From the NCBI GenBank assembly GCA_900457075.1, contig UGYN01000002.1, positions 682,001 to 746,000 of the forward strand: a stretch of 64,000 nt of DNA, given 5' to 3'. The position numbers were made by a program, and so were the translations under genes. Shown here in pieces: positions 8,448 to 17,526 of the stretch; within the stretch, counting starts at the first letter, position 1, and each line of letters begins with the position of its first letter. The notes beneath the pieces were generated by a model that did not search any database, was not told the origin of the DNA, and saw nothing but the letters and a program-made list of their open reading frames with translations. Source of the DNA: Serratia quinivorans. GTDB taxonomy: Bacteria; Pseudomonadota; Gammaproteobacteria; Enterobacterales; Enterobacteriaceae.

Positions 8448-9371
8448 ATGCTAAGCCAAAGTAGTCGTAACGTCCTGCCGTTAATCGGGGCGCTGTTCAC
8501 GTTATATATTGTCTGGGGTTCGACCTACTTCGTTATTCGTCTGGGCGTAGAGAGCTGGCCGCCGCTGATGATGGCCGGCATCCGCTTTCTGGTCGCCGGC
8601 ATTGTGCTGTTTGGATTTTTAGCACTGCGCGGCCACGCATTGCCGACGGCAAAACAGTGGCTGGCTGCCGGCACCATTGGCATTTTGTTGTTGGCGGTAG
8701 GTAACGGCCTGGTAACCGTGGCAGAGCATCAGCACGTGCCCTCCGGCATTGCCGCTGTGATGGTAGCGACGGTGCCGCTGTTCACCCTGTGCTTCAGCCT
8801 GCTGTGGGGCATGCGTAATACCAAACTGGAATGGGCAGGCATTGGGCTGGGACTGGTGGGGATCGTGCTGCTGAACACCGGCAATAATCTGGTCGGCAAC
8901 CCTACCGGCGCACTGCTGATCCTGCTGGCCTCCGCCAGTTGGGCTTTTGGTTCGGTACTGGGATCGCGTATTTCACTGCCGGCCGGGCCAATGGCCGGGG
9001 CAGCCGAAATGCTGGTGGCCGGTGTGGTGTTGCTGGTCGTCAGCCAGCTCAGCGGTGAGCGTTTGACGCAAATGCCCAGCGCCAAAGGCTTCTTCGCACT
9101 GGGTTATCTGATTGTCTTCGGTTCGATGCTGGCAATTAGCGCCTATATGTTTTTGCTGAAAAACGTGCGCCCGGCGGTGGCAACCAGCTACGCCTACGTC
9201 AATCCGGTGGTGGCAGTGCTGCTCGGTATTGGCTTTGCCGGCGAATCGCTGGCCCCGCGTGAATGGGCAGCATTGGTGATTATCGTCGCGGCGGTGGTGC
9301 TGGTGACGCTGGGCAAATTCCTGTTTGCGCGTCCGACCAAAGTTCAGCCGGTCGGCAGCATTAAAGAGTGA
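8448..9371 (+). CDS. yedA: EamA family (DMT superfamily) exporter YedA
   Basis: A 307-residue inner-membrane protein with ten predicted helices in two EamA repeats. The opening LIGALFTLYIVWGSTYFVIR and the conserved SWPPLMMAGIRFLVAG, VAEHQHVPSGIAAVMVATVP and TSYAYVNPVVAVLLG closely follow E. coli YedA, a drug/metabolite transporter of uncertain natural substrate. The ATG at 8448 gives an N-terminus that aligns with YedA. No operon partner. A hairpin of 8-bp arms (AATGGCGG/CCGCCATT, 9376-9399) follows the stop but lacks a T run. Confidence 0.92.
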   Translation: MLSQSSRNVLPLIGALFTLYIVWGSTYFVIRLGVESWPPLMMAGIRFLVAGIVLFGFLALRGHALPTAKQWLAAGTIGILLLAVGNGLVTVAEHQHVPSGIAAVMVATVPLFTLCFSLLWGMRNTKLEWAGIGLGLVGIVLLNTGNNLVGNPTGALLILLASASWAFGSVLGSRISLPAGPMAGAAEMLVAGVVLLVVSQLSGERLTQMPSAKGFFALGYLIVFGSMLAISAYMFLLKNVRPAVATSYAYVNPVVAVLLGIGFAGESLAPREWAALVIIVAAVVLVTLGKFLFARPTKVQPVGSIKE

Positions 9372-9410
9372 CCAAAATGGCGGTCTGCGGGCCGCCATTC
9401 AAAACGATTC

Positions 9411-9438
9411 TTGTTTCGTCCGTTGAAGAGACTATAAT
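9411..9438 (+). promoter_or_regulatory. Predicted sigma-70 promoter for the small membrane protein
   Basis: TTGTTT (9411-9416) and a consensus TATAAT (9433-9438) are spaced 16 bases apart and lie about 36 bases upstream of the ATG at 9474. Confidence 0.6.
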
Positions 9439-9473
9439 TCCCGCTGTTCCGGGCAACCTGCGAAATTATCCCA

Positions 9474-9650
9474 ATGCTTAAAAAATCGTTCATTATCGTT
9501 ATCTTTCTGTGTGCCTTTGGTTCACTCGGCGGCGTCTTCCTGGCCGGGCTGAATATGTACACGCGCTCCACCACGCCAAGCGAAGAAACCACCACCTCCA
9601 GCGAAGCCGCCGCTACTGCTACTCCAGCAGAGAATATTCAGGCCAAGTGA
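9474..9650 (+). CDS. Small single-pass membrane protein (58 aa), function unknown
   Basis: The frame starts MLKKSFIIVIFLCAFGSLGG and has one strongly hydrophobic segment at residues 5-25, followed by a Thr/Ser/Glu/Ala-rich tail (TRSTTPSEETTTSSEAAATA). It reads as a type II or signal-anchored small protein with a periplasmic, flexible tail. A good sigma-70 promoter lies immediately upstream, and it stands alone between yedA and the convergent transporter operon. I do not recognise a family. The well-placed promoter and the codon pattern support a real gene; function cannot be inferred. Confidence 0.65.
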   Translation: MLKKSFIIVIFLCAFGSLGGVFLAGLNMYTRSTTPSEETTTSSEAAATATPAENIQAK

Positions 9651-9701
9651 TGGTAGCATGTAGCAATACCAACCTGCCGACGGCGGCGGGCGGCTGTAAG
9701 C

Positions 9702-10484
9702 TTAAAGCGACGTCACCCCAAGCGCGGCCGCCTGTTGTTCCAACCCGGCGATTTTTTGGTATGCCGAACGCGGCACCGGGCTGAAATCACCGATCAACAG
9801 GCTATCGCTCACCGCTTCACCCAGCATCGCCCTGGCCCCGGCGCGCAGTATCTCCAGCTGTTCCGGCGGGGTTTGTCGCGAGGTAATCAGCGGCAACCCC
9901 GGTACGCTGGCCGTTCGTCCAATAATTTTTAGCCCCGCCAGCGCCTGCGGCTGTGCCCGTTTCAACAGTTCCAGACTGACACAGTCAACGGCGGCAATAT
10001 CCGCCTGCCGATTCTGGATCAGCTTAATCGACTGATAATGCGCACCAGAGGCAATGGCGGCGCGGAAGAATTTTCCCTCCTGAGCCAGGGGGGCAATCAA
10101 CGCCCGCAGGCTGTTATGGCCTGACTGCGAGTCGGTACTGTTATAGGCCGCAATCCGGCCGCGAAAATCCGCCAGCCGTTCGCCGGGCTCATCATCGCGC
10201 ACCACCAGCCAACTGCTGTAATCCGGCCCTTCGCACCCCTCAACGCGATAATGATAGGTGCCAACCAGTTGCACCTGCGGCAGGCTGATGGCCAGCGGAT
10301 AGCCACAGGTTTGGCTGAGCAACAAGTCATCGCGCTGCCAGTGCTGCGCCAGATCCTGTGGCCAACTGAGCGACTCGGGCGCTTGCGGCAATCCCAGTTG
10401 CAGTAACTTGCCGCGCAGTACCCGCCAGAAGGCTTCCGCCGGTTGATGTGTCACGCCGTACATCGGTAAAGATACCTGCATCAT
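9702..10484 (-). CDS. PhnD-like phosphate/phosphonate substrate-binding family protein without signal peptide
   Basis: A 260-residue protein of the PhnD/SsuA/TauA-like periplasmic-binding fold. ADFRGRIAAYNSTDSQSGHN and AVDCVSLELLKR are the ligand-site segments typical of PhnD-like families. The N-terminus MMQVSLPMYGVTHQPAEAFW goes straight into the first beta-strand with no signal peptide, so the product should stay in the cytoplasm, unlike transport receptors. It is the last gene of the osmF-yehYXW unit, 6 bases beyond yehW. It might be a ligand-sensing or enzymatic derivative rather than a receptor; its role is unknown. Confidence 0.8.
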   Translation of the reverse strand: MMQVSLPMYGVTHQPAEAFWRVLRGKLLQLGLPQAPESLSWPQDLAQHWQRDDLLLSQTCGYPLAISLPQVQLVGTYHYRVEGCEGPDYSSWLVVRDDEPGERLADFRGRIAAYNSTDSQSGHNSLRALIAPLAQEGKFFRAAIASGAHYQSIKLIQNRQADIAAVDCVSLELLKRAQPQALAGLKIIGRTASVPGLPLITSRQTPPEQLEILRAGARAMLGEAVSDSLLIGDFSPVPRSAYQKIAGLEQQAAALGVTSL

Positions 10485-10490
10485 GTTCCC

Positions 10491-11270
10491 TTATCCGGCA
10501 GAAGAAGAAGTCACCAGCGCCTGCTGACGCCAGGCGGTGAGATGGCGTACCCAGCGCTCAAACAGCATATCGGTAATGATCGCCAACAGGGCCACCACCA
10601 CCGCGCCCTGGATCACGTAGGCAGTATTAAAGCCGCTCAGGCCAATAATAATCGGCGATCCCAGGGTTTTGGTACCAACGGTAGAAGCTATCGCCGCTGT
10701 GCCAATATTGATGATCACCGAGGTACGAATGCCGGCGACGATCACCGGCGCCGCCAGCGGCAGTTCGACGCGCCACAGGATCTGTCGGGGGCTCATCCCT
10801 ACTCCCTGCGCAATCTCGCGGGTAGCGCTGGGCACAGACTCAATCCCCGCCAGCGTGCCCTGCAAGATCGGCAGTAAACCGTACAGCACCAGCGCGATGA
10901 TCGCCGGCTGCTCACTAAAGCCCATCACCGGCACTGCGATCGCCAGTACCGCCACCGGCGGAAATGTCTGCCCCACCGCCACCAGGGTTTCCACCAATGA
11001 ACGGAACTCCTTACCGGCGCGGCGCGTTACAGCAACGCCGGCGCTGACGCCAATCACCACGGCAACCAGGCTGGAAACCGCCACCAGCAACAGATGCGCC
11101 CACACCAGTGAGATAAAGCTGTCCTGCTGATACACCGGCCGCTCCAGTTCGGGAAACCAGGCGGCAAACAGGCCGTGTAAATGATTCATGCCGAACACCA
11201 GTGCCAACAACAGGGCAAAGGTCCAGGGCAGCGGATCGCGCAGCCAGCGCAGGGCCCGAAGCGCACTCAT
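10491..11270 (-). CDS. yehW: Osmoprotectant ABC transporter permease (YehW)
   Basis: A 259-residue inner-membrane permease of the OpuC/ProW class. The transmembrane core includes [16 protein letters not shown], and the cytoplasmic EAA-like loop is [25 protein letters not shown], followed by [22 protein letters not shown]. In E. coli the yehZYXW (osmF) system imports glycine betaine-type compounds with low affinity and is RpoS/osmotically induced. The gene order here (osmF, yehY, yehX, yehW) is the same. The start overlaps the end of yehX by 4 bases, as expected of translational coupling. Confidence 0.93.
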   Translation of the reverse strand: MSALRALRWLRDPLPWTFALLLALVFGMNHLHGLFAAWFPELERPVYQQDSFISLVWAHLLLVAVSSLVAVVIGVSAGVAVTRRAGKEFRSLVETLVAVGQTFPPVAVLAIAVPVMGFSEQPAIIALVLYGLLPILQGTLAGIESVPSATREIAQGVGMSPRQILWRVELPLAAPVIVAGIRTSVIINIGTAAIASTVGTKTLGSPIIIGLSGFNTAYVIQGAVVVALLAIITDMLFERWVRHLTAWRQQALVTSSSAG

Positions 11271-12202
11271 GACAGCGCCTTTTGGACTATCAGATCGCTG
11301 AAATGCAGCACGCCAAGCGCTTCGCCCTGTTCACCCGTCACCGGCAAACATTCGCAGCCGCGTGCCACAAACACCGACAGCGCTTCGCGCAGGCTCATGG
11401 CGGCGGCAATAGGCTCCCCTTCCACATGGCCAGGCCGCACCCGTTGCGCTACCGTTTCCAGCGACAGCAGCTTGATACCGCGATCGCTGCGGCCAAAGAA
11501 ATCACGCACAAAATCGTTGGCCGGTGCGGTCAACAGTTCCAGCGGCGTGCCCTGTTGCACGATGCGGCCCTGATCGAGCAGCACGATGCGGTCCGCCAGT
11601 GCCAGCGCTTCATCAATGTCGTGCGTCACCAGTACGATGGTGCGTCCGGAAAGATGGTGGATACGTGCAATTTCTGTCTGCAGTGCCGCACGGGTCACCG
11701 GATCCAGTGCGCCAAAAGGCTCGTCCATCAACAGCACTTCTGGGTCGGCGGCCAACGCACGCGCCACCCCAACCCGCTGCTGCTGCCCACCAGAAAGCTG
11801 GTGCGGGTATCGACGGCGAAACAAATCCGGCTCCAGATGCAGCAGCTCCAGCAACTCGGTCACCCGATCGCGAATGCGCGCACGCGGCCATTTCAGCAGT
11901 TGCGGCACGGTGGCAATGTTCTCTTCCACCGTCCAGTGCGGAAACAGGCCGATCGACTGAATGGCGTACCCCATGCGGCGGCGCAGATCCTGCGGTTTGA
12001 ACTTCTGGATCTCTTCATCGGCAAAGTAAATTTTGCCCCGATCGTGCTCGATCAGTCGGTTGATCATTTTTAACGTGGTGGATTTCCCTGAGCCAGAGGT
12101 GCCGATCAACACGGCAAATTCGCCCTTGGCAATCCGCAGCGTAAGATCGTCCACCGCCGGCTTGCCCTGAAAAATCTTGCTGACCTGATTAAACTGAATC
12201 AT
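11267..12202 (-). CDS. yehX: Osmoprotectant ABC transporter ATP-binding protein (YehX/OsmV type)
   Basis: A 311-residue ATPase. It has Walker [10 protein letters not shown] (residues ~35-43), a Q-loop at [10 protein letters not shown], signature [16 protein letters not shown], Walker [14 protein letters not shown] and the switch histidine VTHD. The C-terminal ~60 residues ([20 protein letters not shown] and onward) form a CBS-like half, which in OpuA/OpuC systems senses ionic strength. It energises YehW and YehY. It overlaps both neighbours by 4 bases. Confidence 0.95.
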   Translation of the reverse strand: MIQFNQVSKIFQGKPAVDDLTLRIAKGEFAVLIGTSGSGKSTTLKMINRLIEHDRGKIYFADEEIQKFKPQDLRRRMGYAIQSIGLFPHWTVEENIATVPQLLKWPRARIRDRVTELLELLHLEPDLFRRRYPHQLSGGQQQRVGVARALAADPEVLLMDEPFGALDPVTRAALQTEIARIHHLSGRTIVLVTHDIDEALALADRIVLLDQGRIVQQGTPLELLTAPANDFVRDFFGRSDRGIKLLSLETVAQRVRPGHVEGEPIAAAMSLREALSVFVARGCECLPVTGEQGEALGVLHFSDLIVQKALS

Positions 12203-13359
12203 CGGCGTGACACTTCCAAAATTGAAACCAAAAATTTAAACAGTGAATCGACGATTACCGCCATCACGATCACCGGGATCACCCCCAGCAGCACCAGATC
12301 CAGCGCGCTGCTGAGCAGGCCCTGGAAAACGATGGCGCCAAAACCTCCGGCACCAATCAGCGCCGCCACCACCGCCATGCCGACGGTCTGCACCGCCAAA
12401 ATACGCACGCCAGTCAGGAACAACGGCAATGCCAATGGCAGCTGCACGCGCAAGAAGATCTGCCCACGCGTCAGCCCCATGCCACTGGCGGATTCAATCA
12501 CGCTGGCCGGCACGCTCTGCAATCCGGCCACTACGCTGCGCACCAGCGGCAACAGCGCATACAACACCAGGGCGACAATCGCCGGAGCCATGCCAATACC
12601 GCTGACGCCGTGTTCTGCCAGCCAGGGCAGCGCCTTCGCCAACCCGGCTAATGGCGCGATCAGCAAGCCGAACAGCGCAATCGACGGCACGGTCTGGATA
12701 ATGTTCAGAGTAGAAAATATCGGTGTTTGTAAGCGCACAGAGCGAAAGCACAGCACCCCGAGCGGAATACCAATCACCAACGCCGGCACCAGCGTGGCCA
12801 GCAAGATGGTCAAGTGCTGCAACAGTGCGGCGTCAAATACGTCCTGCCGGTTGTAGTACTCTTTCAACAGCGAAAGCTGATCCAGCTGATGGCTAAACAA
12901 CAGCACCAACGCAGGCAGCACGACCAGCAGGTTGCCCAGAATGCGCCACAAATGCGAGGCGGTAACGCGGGTCAGGGCGTCGGCGGCCATCAACAGGCTC
13001 AGCGCCAGTATCAACCAGCAGCCACTGCCCCAGGAAGTGCGTGCCAGTCTGGATCCCTCCGACGCCAACTGTTGGGCCGCATGCCCACTCAACCAGAAGG
13101 TCACTGCCAGCAACACCGAAGCCGTCAACGCGGTAAGCAACGCATTGCGCCTGACGGGTGCCAACAGGCTGAGTACCGCCAGCACCAGCATGGGCACCAG
13201 CAGCCACAGCGCCGGGCCGTGCAACAGGGAAATCAGGGAAATGCTCTTGCCCGACAGCAGGCGATTGGGGGCATAGCTGAGAAACGGCAGGCCAAATGCG
13301 GCCAGCAGCAACAGAATAAGCAGCGTCAGTAATACGCGGTTTTTTACGGCAATAATCAA
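12199..13359 (-). CDS. yehY: Osmoprotectant ABC transporter permease (YehY)
   Basis: A 386-residue permease, longer than YehW because of an N-terminal block of extra membrane helices (residues ~10-160), as in E. coli YehY. The conserved permease core is present: LVPALVIGIPLGVLCFRSVR, the EAA loop ESASGMGLTRGQIFLRVQLP, and MAVVAALIGAGGFGAIVFQG. With YehW it forms the membrane channel. It starts 46 bases after the osmF stop and overlaps yehX by 4 bases. Confidence 0.93.
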   Translation of the reverse strand: MIIAVKNRVLLTLLILLLLAAFGLPFLSYAPNRLLSGKSISLISLLHGPALWLLVPMLVLAVLSLLAPVRRNALLTALTASVLLAVTFWLSGHAAQQLASEGSRLARTSWGSGCWLILALSLLMAADALTRVTASHLWRILGNLLVVLPALVLLFSHQLDQLSLLKEYYNRQDVFDAALLQHLTILLATLVPALVIGIPLGVLCFRSVRLQTPIFSTLNIIQTVPSIALFGLLIAPLAGLAKALPWLAEHGVSGIGMAPAIVALVLYALLPLVRSVVAGLQSVPASVIESASGMGLTRGQIFLRVQLPLALPLFLTGVRILAVQTVGMAVVAALIGAGGFGAIVFQGLLSSALDLVLLGVIPVIVMAVIVDSLFKFLVSILEVSRR

Positions 13360-13405
13360 AGAAACTCTCCAGCTCCATTTTGGCCCCCAACGGGGGCCAG
13401 CGGCG

Positions 13406-14338
13406 TTACCCCTTAACCAACCCTTTCTCTTTCAGATAGGCGGCCGCCACCTGTTTGGCGTCCTGGCCTTCCACTGCAATCTGCGCATTGAGTTTTTGCA
13501 GCGTTGGGCCGTCAAGTGTTGCAAATACCGGCTTCAGCAGTTCGGCGATGTTGGCATGTTGTTTCAGCGTTGCCTCGCGGATAATCGGTGCCGGTGCGTA
13601 AATCGGCTGTACCCCTTTTGGATCTTCCAGCGTTATCAACCCCAGCGCCGCCACCGGGCCATCGGTACCGTAGGCCATGGCCGCGTTGACGCCAGAAGTT
13701 TGCTCCGCCGCCGCCTTGATGGTCACCGCCGTGTCACCGCCGGCCAGTGACAGCAACTGGTCCTGGTTCAGCTTAAAGCCGTAAGCGTTCTGGAACGCAG
13801 GCAGCGCATCCGGGCGTTCGATAAACTCTGCCGAGGCTGCCAGCTTGAACTTGCCGCCGCCGTTGATCCACTTGCCCAAATCGGCCAGCGTTTTCAGGTG
13901 ATTGGACTCCGCCACGTCCTGACGGATAGCAATGGTCCAGGTGTTGTTGGCCGGAGCCGCATCCAGCCAGACAATTTTATTCTTGTCATAATCGAGCTTC
14001 TTGACCTTTTCGAAACCGGCCTGGGCATTTTTCCACGCCGGGTCTTTTTCATCAGAGAAGAAAAATGCGCCGTTGCCGGTGTATTCCGGATAGACGTCAA
14101 TTTCGCCGGAGGTGATCGCCCCACGCAGCACCTTGGTGGTGCCGAGCTGTAATTTATTGGTGGTTTTGATGCCGTTGGATTCCAGCACCTGCACGATAAT
14201 ATTGCCGAGCAACGAGCCTTCGGTATCGATTTTGGAGCCAACGCGCACCGTGTCAGCCGCCTGTGCCACGCCGATGCTGGCAGCGAGTAAGCTCAGTGCC
14301 AAAGCTAATACGCGACCACGTGAGGGGGTGATTGCCAT
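13406..14338 (-). CDS. osmF: Osmoprotectant-binding periplasmic protein OsmF (YehZ)
   Basis: A 310-residue receptor of the OpuAC/ProX type II binding fold. The signal peptide ends GVAQA-ADTVRVGSKIDTEGSLLG. EIDVYPEYTGNG and AYGTDGPVAALGL are family hallmarks of the betaine/choline-binding site. The frame runs 25 codons further upstream, but GAGG lies just before the ATG at 14338 and the signal peptide begins there (MAITPSRGRVLALALSLLAA). It is preceded by the desaturase with only a 29-base gap, so the importer may be co-transcribed with it or have its own promoter inside the desaturase gene. Confidence 0.94.
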   Translation of the reverse strand: MAITPSRGRVLALALSLLAASIGVAQAADTVRVGSKIDTEGSLLGNIIVQVLESNGIKTTNKLQLGTTKVLRGAITSGEIDVYPEYTGNGAFFFSDEKDPAWKNAQAGFEKVKKLDYDKNKIVWLDAAPANNTWTIAIRQDVAESNHLKTLADLGKWINGGGKFKLAASAEFIERPDALPAFQNAYGFKLNQDQLLSLAGGDTAVTIKAAAEQTSGVNAAMAYGTDGPVAALGLITLEDPKGVQPIYAPAPIIREATLKQHANIAELLKPVFATLDGPTLQKLNAQIAVEGQDAKQVAAAYLKEKGLVKG

Positions 14339-14367
14339 ATTTTTTCCTCTTGTTGTGTATTTTCCGG

Positions 14368-15435
14368 CTATTTGGCCAGATCGATTGGAAAATCTTGAGA
14401 AGCGCGCTTCCATCGCACAATAAATGTCTCTGCCGGCCAGGCTTCATTTTCGCCCTGAGTTTCCCCTGGCAGCACGCCGGCATTGAACGGATGAACCTCA
14501 ACGGCAACCGGGGTAAACGCGTATTCACTTACCCACTGGCCATAGCCTGCCACCACAAATCCCTGGCTGCGCTGCCGGTATTCATCACGCTCCGCCAGAT
14601 ACACCTGCCGTAAACCGTACCACGGTAAGCCGGGGAGATCATGGTGAACTAAATGATAGTTCAGATTAAGAAACAGCAGCCGCCACGGCCAGGCTGCCTC
14701 ATTAATAATAGAACGTGCCTGCGGAGCTTCAACGGCACGATGCTCAAAAAACGATCTCACCTTGGTCAGTGCCAACGCCGGATAGCTGATGGCCAGCAGG
14801 TAAAACGCCACGCCAATGCCGTGCTGTTGTAGCCAGCTCAATACCCCCGCCAGCAGCAGCAAATGCACCAGCCACATCGTCAGAGTGCGTAATTCACCGG
14901 CGGCAATCGCTTTGGCCGCATTAGCCCCGGTGGCGACGATATCCAGTGCCGGGCCTAACAGCACGCGCCCGCTCAACGTATTGCGTACCCTGGCCAACAA
15001 CGGGTACAGCCGTGGGAAACGCTGCCATTGCGCCTGGCTGAAGTAATAGCTTTCGGGATCTTCATGCGGAATGGTCAGATGTTCATTGCGATGGTGCTGA
15101 ATATGCGTATCGCGATACAAGCCGTAGGGGTACCACACCGCCAACGGCAGCAGGCCGAATAACTGATTGAGCCGCGGCCAGCGCGTGGGATGACCGTGGA
15201 TCAGCTCGTGTTGCAGCGACATATACCAAGTGGTCAGCAGGATTAGCAATGGCGTACCCAGCCACGGCCCCAGCGTCTGCCAGTACTGCACCACGCCAAA
15301 CCAACCGCCGTAAACCGCCGCCATAATGCCCCAGGTCGGCAGCTCCAGCCGCCAGGACCAACGCTGGTTAAGCTGCTGTATCCAGAGGCGTTGGGCAGGA
15401 TGCAAATAGTGGCTGTGGCTTTTGGCTGAGGACAT
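14368..15435 (-). CDS. Membrane fatty acid desaturase
   Basis: A 355-residue integral membrane di-iron enzyme. The three histidine boxes are intact: HELIHGH (~75-81), HIQHH (~111-115) and NYHLVHH near residue 265. Several hydrophobic segments separate them. It should introduce or modify a double bond, or hydroxylate, in a lipid acyl chain or related hydrophobic substrate; which one is not predictable. It is the first gene of the leftward unit leading into osmF-yehYXW. The pairing would suit joint adaptation of membrane fluidity and osmolyte uptake, but that is inference. Confidence 0.88.
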   Translation of the reverse strand: MSSAKSHSHYLHPAQRLWIQQLNQRWSWRLELPTWGIMAAVYGGWFGVVQYWQTLGPWLGTPLLILLTTWYMSLQHELIHGHPTRWPRLNQLFGLLPLAVWYPYGLYRDTHIQHHRNEHLTIPHEDPESYYFSQAQWQRFPRLYPLLARVRNTLSGRVLLGPALDIVATGANAAKAIAAGELRTLTMWLVHLLLLAGVLSWLQQHGIGVAFYLLAISYPALALTKVRSFFEHRAVEAPQARSIINEAAWPWRLLFLNLNYHLVHHDLPGLPWYGLRQVYLAERDEYRQRSQGFVVAGYGQWVSEYAFTPVAVEVHPFNAGVLPGETQGENEAWPAETFIVRWKRASQDFPIDLAK

Positions 15436-15909
15436 GCTCTGGCTCGCTGTATGAGATTTTCCTCAGTATCAGCGAGCGGCAGGAGCGCTCAAAATAACGA
15501 AAGCGGCATAGCAAAGTTAAAAATCAGCTAGTTGCATCAACGGCCGGCGACACCACGATGAAACTTTCTCAGGATCGGCGGTTTTTCATCGCGATCTGGG
15601 GTGACACCGTGCCGCAAAGAGGCATTCGTTACCTAATTAAAGCGTGGTGCGGCGATGTTTTCCGTTCGAGAAACCGTTGTCGTTTTCCCCGTTCAATGCT
15701 GCGCCCCTTACGCCAACCCAGGCAGTGGTGGGCTGAATGATAAAAGTGACGTGACTCCTTCACTAACCCACACTGAATGAATAGTTAAACAGCCCTTAAC
15801 ATGATGATTTTTCAACAACCTTGGGTTGTATGCTTATAACCAGAAAGAATTGGTGAGCGCCTGTTACCCGCCGTTATGCTCAGATTTTTGCTTATTAAGT
15901 AGAAATATC
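15436..15909. other. Intergenic region between desaturase and MFS transporter genes
   Basis: About 470 bases that carry the divergent promoters. One short open frame (15558-15740) lacks any recognisable domain or ribosome binding site and was not called. I see no clear operator, RNA element or terminator. Confidence 0.35.
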
Positions 15910-17392
15910 ATGTCCAGTTATATTGCGGCCTCTGACGCCGCTAATTCGGCAGGGAATACTGATTTACCGACCGGTGAAGTCGTCACCCTGCGCAGCGCTG
16001 CCGACGTCTCCACGCTGGTCAATGGCGGTGCAGCCAAAAGCAACAATGCCCGCATTGTCGTAGCGATTGCACTCGGCGGCGTCTTTCTCGACGCCTACGA
16101 TCTGGGTGCACTGGCTTTCGGCATCAAAGACGTGGCGCGTGAATTCAATCTGTCGCCAACCGGCACCGGATTGATCGCCTCTGCCATTACCTTCGGCGCG
16201 ATTATCGGTGCATTTATTGGCGGCTACCTGACCGATAAAATCGGCCGTTACCGGGTATTTATGGCCGATATGTTCTTCTTCGTGATAGCCGCCTTCGCCT
16301 GCGCCTTTGCCCCCAACGAGTGGGTGCTGGGCGGCGCGCGTTTTGTAATGGGGCTGGGAGTCGGCATCGATTTACCGGTGGCCATGGCGTTTTTTGGCCG
16401 AATTTTCCAAACTGTCAGGTCGTGGTAATAAAGCAGCACGTATCGCCATGTGGTGCCCCACCTGGTATGCCGCAATCAGTATCTCTTATTTGCTGGTGTT
16501 GCTGCTGTATGCGGTACTGCCAGAGAGCCACACCGACTGGCTGTGGCGGCTGATCCTCGGCTTCGGAGCCGTTCCGGCGCTGGTGATCATCGCCATTCGC
16601 AGTCGCTATATGAGCGAATCTCCAGTGTGGGCCGCCAATCAGGGCGACCTCGACGGCGCTGCTGCCATTTTACGTCGTTCCTATAATATCAACGCCGTGG
16701 TGGCGAAAGATGCCGAACGGGGTAAACCGATGCAGGCGCGGCGTGCCTCATGGCGCAACTACGGCACGCTGCTGCAAGGGGTTTATCTGCGGCGCACGGT
16801 ACTGGCCACCGTTATCGCCGTCGCCTCGTCGTTCGCCTATAACGCCGTGGCGTTCGGGTTGCCGGTGATCCTATCGAGTTTTCTGGCGCAGTCGATGCTC
16901 AGCACGATTCTGGTATCGCTGGCGCTGAACCTGTTGTTCGCCTTTGTCGGCGGGCTAATTGCTGTGCGACTGGTGCCGACGTACGGCGCGTGGAAGATGA
17001 CGGTGCTGGGTTACGCTTTTCAACTGGCGGCGCTGTTGGGGTTGGCGCTGATTGGTCGGCCGGACAGCGGCACAGAGGCGGCGGTCTCCATCGGTATGTT
17101 GGCGCTGTTCCTGCTGGGCCAGGGATTCGGGCCGGGGTCGCACAGTATGACCTTCGCCTCGCTCAGTTACCCCACCTCGCTGCGTGGGGTAGGTGTCGGC
17201 TTCAACCAAACGCTGATGCGCTCCAGTTCGACCCTGTCACTGTTCTTGTTCCCGGTGCTGTCCGCCGCGCTGGGTACCGGCGTTTTTTGGGTGATTGCCA
17301 TTGCCCCGCTCGCCGGGCTGATTGCGCTGTTGTCAATTCGCTGGGAGCCGTCGGGCTACGATGTGGATGCAGAAGACTTCCCGCCGCGTTAA
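15910..17392 (+). pseudogene. MFS transporter (sugar/organic acid symporter type), frameshifted
   Basis: Frame one (from MSSYIAASDAANSAG) covers the first five to six helices with AFGIKDVAREFNLSPTGTGL and GGYLTDKIGRYRVFMAD. It reads into nonsense after VGIDLPVAMAF. The second frame continues exactly with LAEFSKLSGRGNKAARIAMW to the end (EPSGYDVDAEDFPPR). A run of six Ts at 16390-16395 should be five. Joined, the product would be ~493 residues with 12 helices. Substrate is unknown. It is convergent with the Gfo/Idh oxidoreductase, so both may belong to one catabolic function. Read error and genuine inactivation are both possible. Confidence 0.8.
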
Positions 17393-17394
17393 GT

Positions 17395-17419
17395 AAAACG
17401 GGCTTCGTCATGAAGCCCG
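17395..17419 (-). terminator. Terminator for the Gfo/Idh gene (minus strand)
   Basis: 8-bp stem CGGGCTTC/GAAGCCCG (17399-17406 and 17412-17419) with a 5-base loop. On the minus strand it is followed by four Ts, so it ends leftward transcription, and it may also stop the convergent MFS transcript. Confidence 0.75.
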
Positions 17420-17438
17420 CTGTCCGCGCTACAGCCGG

Positions 17439-17469
17439 CCAGTAACTTACTTAGTTATTAAGTTACTGG
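17439..17469. repeat. Inverted repeat between convergent genes
   Basis: Perfect 10-base arms CCAGTAACTT and AAGTTACTGG are separated by 11 AT-rich bases. A further partial copy (TTAGTAAGTTAA) follows. No T run. It may be a secondary terminator hairpin or a small repeat. Confidence 0.5.
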
Positions 17470-17526
17470 CTTAGTAAGTTAATAGATTGTGACGTTCTCA
17501 ACTTGTGGGCACCAAAGCCCCTCGCC

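Noticed and set aside
15558..15740. 60-codon open frame between the desaturase and MFS genes
   Set aside because: It has no ribosome binding site, no recognisable domain and an Arg/Trp-rich composition typical of chance frames in GC-rich DNA.
16390..16395. Programmed frameshifting on the T6 run of the MFS gene, or A6 in the Gfo/Idh gene
   Set aside because: There is no stimulatory structure or internal ribosome binding site evident, and unrelated genes show the same kind of break, so indel errors or mutations are more likely.
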